A stretch of DNA of 64,000 nucleotides, from the NCBI RefSeq assembly GCF_002252525.1, contig NZ_NNRM01000016.1, forward strand, positions 107,644-171,643, read 5' to 3'. This document shows positions 31,461 through 40,616 of the stretch, piece by piece. Made by a program: the position numbers and the translations under genes. Source of the DNA: Brucella pseudogrignonensis. GTDB lineage: Bacteria > Pseudomonadota > Alphaproteobacteria > Rhizobiales > Rhizobiaceae. Within the stretch, counting starts at the first letter, position 1. Each line of letters begins with the position of its first letter. The notes under the pieces were generated by a model. That model saw nothing but the letters and a program-made list of their open reading frames with translations, was not told the DNA's origin and did no database searches.

Positions 31461-32060
31461 TCAGGCTTCGCCCTTGGTGAGATGCGCGGTGAGAACGTCG
31501 ATCAGTTCACGGGCAATCACTTCCTTCTTGTCGTCCCGCGTCATCACATGCAGATCAGCGAGCGCATAAACCGGATAGCGCACGTCCATCAACCGCTGCA
31601 TCACGCCGCGCGGATCGTCATTCTTGAGAAGTGGGCGGTTCTGACGGCGCGAAACACGATCCATCAGCACATCAAGCTCGGCATTCAGCCAGATGGACAC
31701 GCCATTGGCAGCAATCGCCTCACGGGTTTCGGCATTCATATAGGCACCGCCACCGGTGGCAAGCACCATCGGACCATCTTCAAGCAGCCGCAGGATAACC
31801 CGGCGCTCCAGATCCCGAAACTCGGCTTCGCCATAGGCATCGAAAAGTTCAGGCACGGTCATACGGGCTGCAGATTCAATCTCATTATCCGCATCTTTAA
31901 ACGGCAGTCCGAGCATGGTCGCGACCTTGCGGCCGACGGTCGATTTTCCTGCCCCCATCAGCCCAACAAGAACAACGACTTTCGCACCAAGAAGCTGACG
32001 GACGGCATCCGCTTGCTCGTTAAGATTTGTCTGTTTTGTTGTGCTGCTCATTGACCTCAT
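31461..32060 (-). CDS. aroK: shikimate kinase
   Basis: AroK phosphorylates shikimate at the 3-hydroxyl. The 199-residue protein has P-loop [15 protein letters not shown] near residue 33, DADNEIE (Mg and shikimate contacts), FRDLERRVI and ATGGGAYMN, plus the lid [10 protein letters not shown]. The start at 32060 ([10 protein letters not shown]) is chosen because GGAGG lies 9 bases upstream; an upstream extension to 32111 would place that site inside the gene. It is the head of aroK-aroB-CNNM-ClbS and divergent from the small membrane-protein gene. Confidence 0.94.
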   Translation of the reverse strand: MRSMSSTTKQTNLNEQADAVRQLLGAKVVVLVGLMGAGKSTVGRKVATMLGLPFKDADNEIESAARMTVPELFDAYGEAEFRDLERRVILRLLEDGPMVLATGGGAYMNAETREAIAANGVSIWLNAELDVLMDRVSRRQNRPLLKNDDPRGVMQRLMDVRYPVYALADLHVMTRDDKKEVIARELIDVLTAHLTKGEA

Positions 32061-32196
32061 CCATTTCCTCCGGTTCCACATGAAAAACCGTGCGGCGTCA
32101 ATCGCTTTCATCGGCTAAAGTGAACCGGACATGGGTTTTTATGCGCCGGAACTGCCCGTCCTTGCTTTCGTCTCAATAGCACAGCATAAACGCTTC

Positions 32197-32409
32197 ATGC
32201 CCACGCTGACGCGCATCATTGCCTTGCTCGCTGTTATTGCCGCCATAGTCTATGGCGCAATGTTCTCACTTGCCAACTTTGTGAAACCGACGACCCACGA
32301 AATTACGGTCGAGATTCCCTCATCAAAACTGAAGCAGACCGTCGTGGCACCGCCACCGCCTGCCGTATCGGACAATGAACCGGTAACAAGCGAAACGGGA
32401 CAGGAGTAA
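32197..32409 (+). CDS. small single-pass membrane protein
   Basis: The 70-residue product [20 protein letters not shown]... has one N-terminal membrane segment and a short Pro-rich tail ([11 protein letters not shown]). It stops one base before the xerD start region and is presumably cotranscribed with xerD. A start at 32131 adding 22 residues is possible, but neither has a strong ribosome site; the later one places the membrane helix at the N-terminus as is usual. I do not recognise a function. Confidence 0.65.
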   Translation: MPTLTRIIALLAVIAAIVYGAMFSLANFVKPTTHEITVEIPSSKLKQTVVAPPPPAVSDNEPVTSETGQE

Positions 32410-32410
32410 T

Positions 32411-33334
32411 ATGCGCGCTTCACTGGCCATCGAAAACTTTCTTGAAATGATGAGCGCTGAACGTGGAGCTGCTGGCAACACGCTTGAATCCTATCGCCGC
32501 GATCTTGAAGCTGCGGCCGATGTGATGCAGACGCGTGGCGTCAATCTGGCAGAAGCGAAGACCGAAGATGTCCGCCATGTTCTCGATGGCATGTCGAACG
32601 AAGGCTTTGCCGCCACCTCGCAGGCACGGCGTCTTTCGGCACTCAGGCAATTCTTCCGTTTTCTCTATTCGGAAGGCTTCCGGCAGGACGATCCGACCGG
32701 CGTTATCGATGCCCCTAAAAAGCAGAAGCCGCTGCCAAAAATCATGAGCGTCGAAAATGTCGGCCGTCTTCTTGATCGCGCCGATCTTGAGGCAAAGGAA
32801 GCGCCGGAACCGGCTGAGCGTATCAAGGCGCTGCGTCTGCACGCACTACTTGAAACACTTTATGCAACGGGCCTGCGTGTCTCGGAGCTGGTCACGCTGC
32901 CAGTCAGTGTGGCACGCACCGATCATCGTTTTCTGATCGTTCGCGGCAAAGGCTCGAAAGAACGCATGGTCCCACTGTCGCAAAAAGCGCGTGAAGCACT
33001 GCAGAATTTTCTCTCTCTGCGCGATTCATTGCCCGGCTATGACGACAATCCCTGGCTGTTTCCGGCTTTCTCCGAAAGCGGTCATCTGGCGCGACAGGTC
33101 TTTGCGCGCGAATTAAAAGGGCTTGCAGCACGAACCGGCCTGTCCAGCGCCTCGATCTCTCCGCATGTGCTGCGCCACGCTTTTGCCAGCCATCTTTTGC
33201 AAAACGGTGCTGATCTGAGAACCGTGCAGCAATTGCTCGGCCATTCGGATATTTCTACCACCCAAATCTATACGCATGTTCTGGAAGAAAGACTGCATAA
33301 GCTGGTAAGTGAACATCACCCGCTTGCCGATTAA
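32411..33334 (+). CDS. xerD: site-specific tyrosine recombinase XerD
   Basis: XerD with XerC resolves chromosome dimers at dif. The 307 residues show the core-binding domain ([20 protein letters not shown]) and the catalytic domain with Arg in [39 protein letters not shown] and the nucleophilic Tyr in the last motif. CAGGAGTAAT precedes the ATG. Its length and its position beside aroK and accA mark it as the housekeeping enzyme, not a mobile-element integrase. Confidence 0.94.
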   Translation: MRASLAIENFLEMMSAERGAAGNTLESYRRDLEAAADVMQTRGVNLAEAKTEDVRHVLDGMSNEGFAATSQARRLSALRQFFRFLYSEGFRQDDPTGVIDAPKKQKPLPKIMSVENVGRLLDRADLEAKEAPEPAERIKALRLHALLETLYATGLRVSELVTLPVSVARTDHRFLIVRGKGSKERMVPLSQKAREALQNFLSLRDSLPGYDDNPWLFPAFSESGHLARQVFARELKGLAARTGLSSASISPHVLRHAFASHLLQNGADLRTVQQLLGHSDISTTQIYTHVLEERLHKLVSEHHPLAD

Positions 33335-33469
33335 GCGCTCTGCAGGTAAGAGAATTTCAGAAAAATTTGCAAGATGCGCATGAAGTAAATATGTAAGGCG
33401 TCGTAAAACAGCCGTTTTCTAGCGTGTTTTATGGCCAACATCTCTGGAAACGCACAATAGTCAGGCCCG

Positions 33470-34423
33470 ATGTATAACTATCTCGATTTTGAAAAACCCG
33501 TCGCCGACCTCGAAGGCCAGATCCTTGAGCTGAAGAAACTCGCTCAGGAACAGGGCAGTGTCGAGATGAGCGACGAGATCAGCCGTCTCGAGAAACGCTC
33601 GGCCGATGCGCTTAAAGATATCTACCGCAAACTGACCCCATGGCAGAAGGCGCAGATCGCCCGCCATCCGGATCGTCCGCATTGCCTGGAATATATCGAC
33701 AAGCTGTTCACGGAATTCACGCCACTGGCAGGCGACCGTCAGTTTGCCAATGACGAAGCCATTCAAGGCGGCTTTGCCCGCTTCAATGGTCAGGCCGTTG
33801 CCATTCTGGGCCAGGAAAAAGGCTCGGATACCAAGACGCGCCTCAAGCACAATTTCGGCTCGGCCCGTCCGGAAGGCTACCGCAAGGCTGTGCGCATCAT
33901 GGAAATGGCTGACCGTTTCCAGCTGCCGCTGATCACCTTCGTCGACACTGCCGGTGCCTATCCAGGCGTGAGCGCTGAAGAACGCGGTCAGGCGGAAGCC
34001 ATTGCGCGCTCCACTGCTGAATGCCTCAAGCTGCGCGTGCCTGTCATCTCGATCATCATCGGTGAAGGCGGTTCGGGCGGCGCGATCGCGATTGCTGTCG
34101 CAAACCGCGTCTATATGCTCGAACATTCGATCTATTCGGTGATTTCACCTGAAGGTGCAGCTTCGATCCTCTGGCACGATTCCACGCGTGCAAAGGATGC
34201 AGCTTCCAACATGCGCATCACTGCGCAGGATCTGTTCGATCTCAAGGTTATCGACGGCATCATCCCGGAACCGCTCGGCGGCGCACATCGCGGCAAGGAT
34301 GCCGTTATTGCGGCTGCGGGCGACATCATCACCGCCTCGCTGCGCTCGATGAAGGATGTCGATGGCGAAACGCTCAAGCAGGAGCGTCGTCAGAAGTTCC
34401 TCGACATCGGTCGTAACCTTTAA
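33470..34423 (+). CDS. accA: acetyl-CoA carboxylase carboxyltransferase, alpha subunit
   Basis: AccA and AccD form the carboxyltransferase that makes malonyl-CoA for fatty-acid synthesis. The 317-residue protein starts MYNYLDFEKPVADLEGQI and has PWQKAQIARHPDRPHCLEYI, FVDTAGAYPGVSAEERGQAE and GEGGSGGAIAIAVANRVYML. Length is normal. The gene is followed by a terminator at 34449-34476. Confidence 0.96.
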   Translation: MYNYLDFEKPVADLEGQILELKKLAQEQGSVEMSDEISRLEKRSADALKDIYRKLTPWQKAQIARHPDRPHCLEYIDKLFTEFTPLAGDRQFANDEAIQGGFARFNGQAVAILGQEKGSDTKTRLKHNFGSARPEGYRKAVRIMEMADRFQLPLITFVDTAGAYPGVSAEERGQAEAIARSTAECLKLRVPVISIIIGEGGSGGAIAIAVANRVYMLEHSIYSVISPEGAASILWHDSTRAKDAASNMRITAQDLFDLKVIDGIIPEPLGGAHRGKDAVIAAAGDIITASLRSMKDVDGETLKQERRQKFLDIGRNL

Positions 34424-34448
34424 TTTACCAACAATTTCAAAAATTGGC

Positions 34449-34476
34449 TCCGGCGCGCCCTTGGTGCGCCGGATTT
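34449..34476 (+). terminator. accA terminator
   Basis: TCCGGCGC (34449-34456) pairs with GCGCCGGA (34466-34473), followed by TTT. It lies about 25 bases after the accA stop codon. Confidence 0.75.
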
Positions 34477-34672
34477 GCATCGTGCTATTATTTCCGCCAT
34501 ATTGCGGACATTCTGTTTTTTAGGTATTTGAGCAACGGTTTATCAACGATACCGAAAGGTTTAGTTGTTAATATCCGGGCACCGAAAAGTCAGATTTGCT
34601 TAAATGCGTCGGTGACGCAGCTTCGATCAGATTCTGATGAAAGTTGAATACTGGTTGTTCTACCTATTTGTT

Positions 34673-34722
34673 TTTACGCATTATCCTATGCAAAACCGCT
34701 TCGCACTTTTGCTGGAAATGCT
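34673..34722 (-). repeat. dispersed repeat, copy 5
   Basis: The segment 34690-34722 (GCAAAACCGCTTCGCAC, then TTTTGCTGGAAATGCT) is identical over 33 bases to the reverse complement of 63964-63996. Such identity over 29 kb apart indicates recent movement or gene-conversion-like maintenance. Confidence 0.85.
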
Positions 34723-34741
34723 CTAACAGGCTCGATGCGAT

Positions 34742-35947
34742 ATGAAGATCAGAACCGCACTTCTTGGAACACTCTTGGCATCGGCTCTGCTTGCCGGTTG
34801 TCAGGGCTCGTCCGTTTCCGATCTCAGCTTACGCGCTGAAAAACCTCTTTCCGAGAAAATCGTCGCCAAGATGAAATCGAAGGGCATGACGCGCACTTCG
34901 CCGGTGATGGTTCGTATTTTCAAGGAAGAAGGCGTCCTCGAAGTCTGGAAGCAGAAGAACAACGGCAAATACGACCAGATTGCCTCTTATGAGATCTGCA
35001 AATGGTCAGGCAAGCTTGGTCCGAAATTCGTAGAGGGTGATCGTCAGGCGCCAGAGGGCTTCTATAATGTTCGCCCGGCACAAATGAACCCGAATTCGCA
35101 ATATCACCTTGCCTTCAACATTGGCTTCCCGAATGCCTATGACCGCGCGCACAACCGCACCGGACAGAATCTGATGGTGCATGGCGCTTGCTCGTCATCG
35201 GGTTGTTATTCGATGACCGACGAAAGCGTCAGCGAGATTTATGCCTTTGGCCGCGATGCCTTCAAGGGCGGTCAGCGCGACTTCCAGATTCAGGCTTTCC
35301 CGTTCCGCATGACCGCAGCCAACATGGCACGTTACAAGAGCGACCAGAACTACGCATTCTGGAAGATGCTCAAGCAGGGCTATGACGCTTTTGAAACAAC
35401 CAAGGTTCCGCCAAAGGTTGATGTCTGCGAAAAGCGTTATGTCTTCAACGTGCCAACGCCGGATGGTCAGCCGCTTTCAGCGACCGATGCCTGCCCACCT
35501 TCGGTCGGCTCGGAATCCATGGCTTACACGTCTTCTTATGAAAAGACGTTCCAGTCCGCATTCAGCGCGGCACAGAAGAAGCCTTCGCCGTCCATTCAGG
35601 GCATCGCAGAAGCCAAGCTGGTCTCCGAATGGAGTGCTGCGCGTGCACGCGGCGAGAAGGTAACGCGCGAACCGCCGTCGCTTTCGCCAGCATCGGCTGA
35701 AACGCCAAATGCACCGGATATCCAGCCTGCGGCAACGCCGATCTCGGCACAGCCTGCGACAGCCATTGCTGCAACGCCAGCAGTTGCTACTCCGGCTCAG
35801 ACTGCTGCTCAGACTGCGGCAGTCCCTGTTCCGCAGGAAAATCCGGCAGCGGTTTCACCGATGACCACCGCAAGCACGGTCCCAGATGCTGTTGCAGCAC
35901 CTGCACCGGAAAAGAAGAAGGCCTGGTGGAAGCTGGGTGGTAACTAA
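34742..35947 (+). CDS. L,D-transpeptidase (YkuD) lipoprotein
   Basis: The 401-residue protein starts with a lipoprotein signal (lipobox LLAGC, Cys20). Residues about 50-230 form a YkuD-type L,D-transpeptidase domain with the catalytic motif HGACSSSGCYSMTD, where the second Cys should be the nucleophile. The C-terminal third is an Ala/Pro/Thr-rich low-complexity tail ending in KKKAWWKLGGN. Family members cross-link or attach proteins to peptidoglycan; an envelope-linked role is likely. Confidence 0.88.
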   Translation: MKIRTALLGTLLASALLAGCQGSSVSDLSLRAEKPLSEKIVAKMKSKGMTRTSPVMVRIFKEEGVLEVWKQKNNGKYDQIASYEICKWSGKLGPKFVEGDRQAPEGFYNVRPAQMNPNSQYHLAFNIGFPNAYDRAHNRTGQNLMVHGACSSSGCYSMTDESVSEIYAFGRDAFKGGQRDFQIQAFPFRMTAANMARYKSDQNYAFWKMLKQGYDAFETTKVPPKVDVCEKRYVFNVPTPDGQPLSATDACPPSVGSESMAYTSSYEKTFQSAFSAAQKKPSPSIQGIAEAKLVSEWSAARARGEKVTREPPSLSPASAETPNAPDIQPAATPISAQPATAIAATPAVATPAQTAAQTAAVPVPQENPAAVSPMTTASTVPDAVAAPAPEKKKAWWKLGGN

Positions 35948-35953
35948 TACCAG

Positions 35954-36184
35954 ATGGATAAAGACGCTCCCGTCTATGATCTGAGAGGGCTTAAGTGCCC
36001 TCTTCCCGTTTTAAAGACGCGCAATCGCCTGCAGGATTTGCCGAGCGGCGCGCTTCTCTGGGTCGAAGCAACCGATCCTTTATCCGGTATCGACCTTCCG
36101 CATTTCTGCACGCAGGAAGGCCACGCTCTGCTCAAGCAGGAGCGCGACGAAAACCTTCACCGTTTTCTTATTCAGAAGAAATAA
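35954..36184 (+). CDS. TusA/SirA-family sulfur carrier protein
   Basis: The 76-residue protein has the family signature YDLRGLKCPLPVLKTRNRL with the active cysteine in KCPLP (residue 14). TusA-like proteins relay sulfane sulfur, for example to tRNA thiolation or molybdenum cofactor. It starts six bases after the L,D-transpeptidase stop codon, so it is probably cotranscribed, without an obvious functional link. Confidence 0.9.
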   Translation: MDKDAPVYDLRGLKCPLPVLKTRNRLQDLPSGALLWVEATDPLSGIDLPHFCTQEGHALLKQERDENLHRFLIQKK

Positions 36185-36185
36185 G

Positions 36186-36400
36186 GTCTGGAGCATAAGT
36201 CCCATCGAAGTGAAACGAGGGTCGATAAGATTATGCTTCAAATAAAAAGGCTTAGAGCGCCGGTCTGATACAATCAGATCGAAACGCGCTCTAAAGCATA
36301 TCGCAGAAAAGTGCGAAGCGGTTTTCGGAACAAGATGCGCATAAAAAACAAAGAGATAGAGAAAGCGCAGCGGATATACTAACCGCGACGCGCTCTAACG
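36186..36400 (+). repeat. composite dispersed repeat, copy 6 (fullest)
   Basis: Between the converging TusA and CobW genes lie three hairpin modules: GGAGCATAA with TTATGCT (36191-36238), AGAGCGCCGGTCTGAT with ATCAGATCGAAACGCGCTCT (36255-36296), and the core AGAAAAGTGCGAAGCGG with TTTTCGGAACAAGATGCGC (36305-36342), followed by a last hairpin GCGCAGCGG/CCGCGACGCGC to 36398. The modules recur separately at other copies, so this looks like a mosaic of related palindromic units. Confidence 0.8.
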
Positions 36401-37594
36401 TGTTGAATAGCCCGGAATAGCCAGCGGATTGTCCATCATCGCAGCACGGTCTGGACGATCAATGCCTGCCTTGCCGAGAAACGCGTCGAAAAGCTCGCGC
36501 ACATAGGTTTCCGGCAGATCCTTCACGATCATCACCAGCAGCGTTTCATGCTCATCCTTCGGCCATTTCGGCAGGCGTGCTGGCGGATGAAAGATTTTCT
36601 GCACACCATGAATGACCAGCGGGCGATCCGGGTCTTCGGCGATCTGAACAATGCCCTTCACGCGCAAGAGCTTTTCGCCATGGGTCGAGCGCAGCAGATC
36701 GAGAAACATCTCGAATGTCGAGAACGGGATCGGTTCCTTGTGACACAGAGAGAAGGAACGAATGGCATCATCGTGATGATGATGGTGGTGGTGGTGATGG
36801 CCGTGGTCATGATCGTGATCGTGATCACAATCCGGTCCGCAGACATGGCCATGCCCGGAATGCGTATCGTGATGATGGTGCGAATGATCGTGGTCATCAT
36901 GATGGTGATGATGATCATCCTCATAAGCTTCCGCACGAAGCCAGCGCTGAACATCGGCCGTCTTTGTTTCCGGATTATAAAGCCCACATTCAAACAACGC
37001 CGCATAGCCGGTGCGGCCATCGGATGCTTCAAGAATATCGGCACCCGGATTAAGCTGTTCGAGCCGTGCCTTGAGGTCTGCAAGTCCGGCTTGCGCCTCC
37101 GGCAGATCAGCTTTGGTAATGATGATGCGATCAGCCATCGCTGCCTGACGAACAGCTTCCTCATGATTGTTGAGGGTTGCCATACCGTTGACGGCGTCAA
37201 CCGTTGTCAGCACGCCATCAAGGCGCAGAACCTGCATGAGAACAGGATGACCCATGATTGAGTGCAGCACAGGTGCCGGATCGGCAAGGCCTGTCGTCTC
37301 GATGATAATCCGCTTCAATGCCTTGATGCGCCCGGTCTGGAGGCGGTCGATCAGGTCAGCCAGCGTATCGACCAATTCACCACGCACGGTGCAGCACAGG
37401 CAGCCGTCGGCAAGCTCGATCACACCTTCACTGGCCTTTTCCACCAGCAGGTGATCGATGCTCACTTCACCAAATTCATTGATGATGACTGCCGTATCGG
37501 TCAGCTCTGGATCTTTCAGCAGCCGGTTAAGCAGTGTCGTCTTGCCCGAGCCGAGAAAGCCGGTCAGTACAGAAACAGGAATTGGTTGTGGCAT
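36395..37594 (-). CDS. CobW/COG0523-family GTPase with His-rich insert
   Basis: COG0523 GTPases are metallochaperones, several for zinc, one linked to cobalamin. The 399 residues show P-loop [15 protein letters not shown], the metal motif [11 protein letters not shown] (CxCC), [10 protein letters not shown] (G4) and a CobW C-terminal domain. Between the two domains at about 235-290 is a stretch dominated by His and Asp ([16 protein letters not shown] and similar). The start at 37594 (MPQPIPVSV) follows the upstream gene by 10 bases; an earlier in-frame ATG at 37624 overlaps that gene. No cobalamin genes adjoin, so a zinc chaperone is the better guess. Confidence 0.88.
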   Translation of the reverse strand: MPQPIPVSVLTGFLGSGKTTLLNRLLKDPELTDTAVIINEFGEVSIDHLLVEKASEGVIELADGCLCCTVRGELVDTLADLIDRLQTGRIKALKRIIIETTGLADPAPVLHSIMGHPVLMQVLRLDGVLTTVDAVNGMATLNNHEEAVRQAAMADRIIITKADLPEAQAGLADLKARLEQLNPGADILEASDGRTGYAALFECGLYNPETKTADVQRWLRAEAYEDDHHHHHDDHDHSHHHHDTHSGHGHVCGPDCDHDHDHDHGHHHHHHHHHDDAIRSFSLCHKEPIPFSTFEMFLDLLRSTHGEKLLRVKGIVQIAEDPDRPLVIHGVQKIFHPPARLPKWPKDEHETLLVMIVKDLPETYVRELFDAFLGKAGIDRPDRAAMMDNPLAIPGYSTR

Positions 37595-37604
37595 GATCTC
37601 AGAC

Positions 37605-38726
37605 TTAGTTGATTGTGGCTGCATTCACACCGGCAGCTGCGCGCTGCGGGCGTGGCATCGGCACAGGAACCTGCGAAATATCAAGCTGACCGACTTTCGT
37701 CACCTTTGCAGGTGGAGCCGAAACAAGGCCGACTTCAACGGGAACCGGCTCGCGGGTCATCGCATGAATATAGGGCGAGTTGAGCTGCAAACGGCCCTCG
37801 ACATCGCGACCGTCCCAGCGGTCGGCCATGGCCTGCTGGCTGCAGATGGCCTTGCGCATATCAACAGCCTGATAGGCGGCACTGTTTGCTGGCGGCACCA
37901 TGCTGCCAAGCGTTGGCACTCCGGCACCATTGTTGCGGAAAGCATCGGTCATCAGCTGTGCTGCCTGAACCGCACGCGTTTCCTGACGATCAGCACCCAG
38001 AACGACAGCCAGAATGGTGCGACCCTGACGGGTCGCGGAGCTGGCCAGATTGAAGCCGGAAGCACAAACGAAGCCGGTCTTCATGCCATCAGCACCATCG
38101 AAACGGCCAAGCAGAATATTGTAGTTGGCCTGTGGCTTCTTGCCGTCGCCCGTATCGATGGCTTCGGTTCCAAAGTAATGGGCATATTGCGGGAACTCAC
38201 GACGCAGCTGCACGCCCAGAACGGCCAAATCATGCGCGGTCGAATAATTGTTCGGATCATGCAGGCCATTTGGGTTTGCAAAATGCGAACCGCTCATACC
38301 GATGCGCTGCGCTTCTGCATTCATGCGCTGCACGAAAGCCGATTCCGAACCACCAACGGATTCTGCAACAGCAACCGCCACGTCATTGGCGGACTTTACC
38401 AGCATGATCTTGAGCGCAGTGTCGAGCGTCATCACGGAGCCCGGACGATAGCCCATCTTGCTCGGCGGCTCTTTCGAGGCATTGACGGTCATTTTCACTG
38501 GCGATTCAAGCGTCATCTGACCCGACTGAAGCGCGCGGAACGTGACATAAGCGGTCATCATCTTGGTCAGCGAAGCCGGATACCAGCGCTGGAAAGGATC
38601 CTGCGCGGAATAAACCTTACCGGTGGCAACATCGACAGCAATCGATGGATTAGCCAGAGCAGCAGACAAGGTCAGGGCCGAAAGAGCCGCTGCTGTGCAA
38701 AGGATTTTCAACGACTTCGAGATCAT
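37605..38726 (-). CDS. D-alanyl-D-alanine carboxypeptidase (PBP5/6 type)
   Basis: This 373-residue exported enzyme trims the terminal D-Ala of peptidoglycan stem peptides. After the signal peptide ([18 protein letters not shown]) come the active-site motifs SLTK (in YPASLTKMM), SAN (in [10 protein letters not shown]) and KTG (in [11 protein letters not shown]). The C-terminal ~90 residues form an unmatched region with Pro-rich end. The start at 38726 (MISKSLK) is favoured over a TTG at 38738. It is followed by the CobW-type GTPase after 10 bases, so the two form a transcription unit. Confidence 0.92.
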   Translation of the reverse strand: MISKSLKILCTAAALSALTLSAALANPSIAVDVATGKVYSAQDPFQRWYPASLTKMMTAYVTFRALQSGQMTLESPVKMTVNASKEPPSKMGYRPGSVMTLDTALKIMLVKSANDVAVAVAESVGGSESAFVQRMNAEAQRIGMSGSHFANPNGLHDPNNYSTAHDLAVLGVQLRREFPQYAHYFGTEAIDTGDGKKPQANYNILLGRFDGADGMKTGFVCASGFNLASSATRQGRTILAVVLGADRQETRAVQAAQLMTDAFRNNGAGVPTLGSMVPPANSAAYQAVDMRKAICSQQAMADRWDGRDVEGRLQLNSPYIHAMTREPVPVEVGLVSAPPAKVTKVGQLDISQVPVPMPRPQRAAAGVNAATIN

Positions 38727-38960
38727 TCGTAGTTCCAATCAGCAAGAGCCGCAATGTCTGCGGGCGATCGATTCCGCTTCCTGTTGTATCAACCTGCTAA
38801 AGTGACAACGGCGTGCGAATACGTCATTCAAAAAGGAAGATTTACACTGCTTCTATCTAAGCCATATGGCAATCAAAAGGCAAATAGGGATTGCCCGCTT
38901 TCACTGAAACGTCATATCCTCACTACTTCTGCTTATTGAGAATCTCAGGATATTTCCGAA

Positions 38961-40124
38961 ATGCCAGTGCTTAATCGTGTCGTCGAAACTGCAAGCGAGA
39001 TCGCCGCATGGCGTCGCCATCTGCATCAGAACCCTGAACTGCTCTATGACGTTCACGAAACGGCACGCTTTGTCGAAGAAAAGCTGAAATCTTTCGGCTG
39101 CGATCTGGTCGAAACCGGCGTCGGACGCAGCGGCGTCGTCGCGGTCATCAAGGGTCGTCACGGTGATGGTCCGGCCATTGGCCTGCGCGCCGATATGGAT
39201 GCGCTGCCAATCACTGAAACCAGCGGCGTTGAATGGGCATCGAAAAATTCGGGCAAGGCACATTCCTGCGGACATGATGGCCACACGGCGATGCTGCTGG
39301 GTGCCGCACAGTATCTCGCTGAGACCCGCAACTTCCGTGGTTCTGCCGTTCTGCTGTTTCAGCCAGCTGAAGAAGGCGGCGCTGGCGCGCTGGCCATGGT
39401 TCAGGACGGTGTCATGGATCGCTTCGGCATTTCGGAAGTCTATGGCGTTCACAATCTGCCAAGCCTTCCTGTCGGCCAGTTTGCCATGTGCAAAGGCCCG
39501 ATCATGGCTGCCACCGATGAATTCGACCTTTCGATCAAGGGGCGCGGCGGCCATGCAGCGCAACCGCACCGCACGATTGATCCTATCCTTGCCGGTTCAC
39601 AGCTGCATCTCGCCATTCAGGGCATTGTTTCGCGCAATATCGATCCGCTCGATTCCCTCGTGATCTCGGTCACGAAGTTTCACGCAGGCGAGGCTTATAA
39701 CGTCATTCCTGAAACGGCCAAGCTTTCAGGCACAGTGCGCACCTTGAGCAAGGAAACCCGCGCCTATGCCGAAAAGCGTATTCGTGAAGCAGCAGCAGGC
39801 ATTGCATCGGTCAGCGGTGCAGAAATTACCGTTCGCTACAAGAACAACTATCCTGTGACCTACAACCACGATGACCAGACTGATTTTGCAGCCCGCGTTG
39901 CAAAAAATGTGGCTGGCGAAGGCAAGGTGAAAACCGATGTGGCTCCGATGATGGCTGCAGAAGATTTCTCCTACATGCTGGAATCGCGCCCGGGCGCCTA
40001 TATCTTCCTGGGCAATGGCGACACGCCCGGCCTGCATCATCCGGCCTATGACTTCAACGATGAAGCAATTCCTTATGGCGTGAGCTATTTCGTGTCGGTG
40101 ATCGAAACAGCACTTGCTGCCTGA
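38961..40124 (+). CDS. M20-family amidohydrolase (hippurate hydrolase type)
   Basis: The 387-residue metallopeptidase has the M20D features: WRRHLHQNPELLYD, GLRADMDALPI, HSCGHDGHTAMLLGAA (metal ligands), QPAEEGGAGALAM and NGDTPGLHHPAYDFND. Members hydrolyse N-acyl amino acids such as hippurate or indole-3-acetyl conjugates; the substrate here is open. Upstream lies a divergent carboxypeptidase gene. AGGATATTTCCGAA precedes the ATG. Confidence 0.9.
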   Translation: MPVLNRVVETASEIAAWRRHLHQNPELLYDVHETARFVEEKLKSFGCDLVETGVGRSGVVAVIKGRHGDGPAIGLRADMDALPITETSGVEWASKNSGKAHSCGHDGHTAMLLGAAQYLAETRNFRGSAVLLFQPAEEGGAGALAMVQDGVMDRFGISEVYGVHNLPSLPVGQFAMCKGPIMAATDEFDLSIKGRGGHAAQPHRTIDPILAGSQLHLAIQGIVSRNIDPLDSLVISVTKFHAGEAYNVIPETAKLSGTVRTLSKETRAYAEKRIREAAAGIASVSGAEITVRYKNNYPVTYNHDDQTDFAARVAKNVAGEGKVKTDVAPMMAAEDFSYMLESRPGAYIFLGNGDTPGLHHPAYDFNDEAIPYGVSYFVSVIETALAA

Positions 40125-40252
40125 TCCAGAGTTCAAAAGAAATGCGCCTGCCCCGCTTTTTGCGGGGTTGGCGAAAGCCATGAAAAACAGTATGTGTCGA
40201 AAAATGCTCGAACCATTGGAATCAATGGCAAATACGAGCGTTTCTGATGACT

Positions 40253-40329
40253 GGTCCCGTAGCTCAGTAGGATAGAGCGCAAGATTCCTAATCTTGAGGC
40301 CACTGGTTCGAATCCAGTCGGGATCACCA
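40253..40329 (+). tRNA. tRNA-Arg(CCT)
   Basis: The cloverleaf folds fully: acceptor GGTCCCG/CGGGATC, anticodon stem CAAGA/TCTTG (40280-40296) with loop TTCCTAA giving anticodon CCT, and T arm CTGGTTCGAATCCAG. The 3' CCA is encoded (40327-40329). It reads AGG codons as Arg. Accessory genes follow on its 3' side. Confidence 0.97.
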
Positions 40330-40616
40330 TTCATCTTCCGGGCAGGCAAATCCCTTCGCGCTCAAATTATCTTGAAGTCCTGTGATTTTCCGTAACCTGT
40401 GCTATACCCGCTCACGGTCTTGCGGTGGGCTTCTTAGTCCCTCTAACTGGTTGGCATATTTTTTTGCCGTGCGCTCGTCTTGCGACAAGGCGCAGAACTG
40501 TTCCTGGAACCAAAAGCCTGACCGTGAACACATCCCCCAGGATCGTCCGAGACGATCGACCGTAATGCTGGCTGCTTTGACGGGCAGACCCGCGCCTTCG
40601 CAAAGCTGAAACTACC

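Larger units (their letters stand above)
34424..34741. other. accA-L,D-transpeptidase intergenic region
   Basis: The 318-base gap contains the accA terminator, about 190 bases of AT-richer sequence without a recognisable element, and a dispersed-repeat copy at 34673-34722 that ends 19 bases before the next start codon. The promoter of the downstream gene should lie here but I cannot name it. Confidence 0.5.

Noticed and set aside
32411-33334. Tyrosine recombinase as sign of a mobile element
   Set aside because: The sequence, length and neighbours (aroK, accA) are those of housekeeping XerD; no element ends or cargo surround it.
36700-37260. Plus-strand open frame rich in Met, Val and Ile opposite the CobW-type gene
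   Set aside because: It is the complement of the histidine-rich repeat (CAT/CAC codons read backwards as ATG/GTG), not a membrane protein.
36395-37594. CobW-type GTPase as a cobalamin gene
   Set aside because: There are no cobalamin genes adjacent, and the His-rich insert and CxCC motif are equally or more typical of zinc-related COG0523 members.
40382-40609. 75-codon open frame between the tRNA and the MFS gene
   Set aside because: No ribosome site, no family resemblance, and an atypical residue composition; I treat the interval as intergenic.
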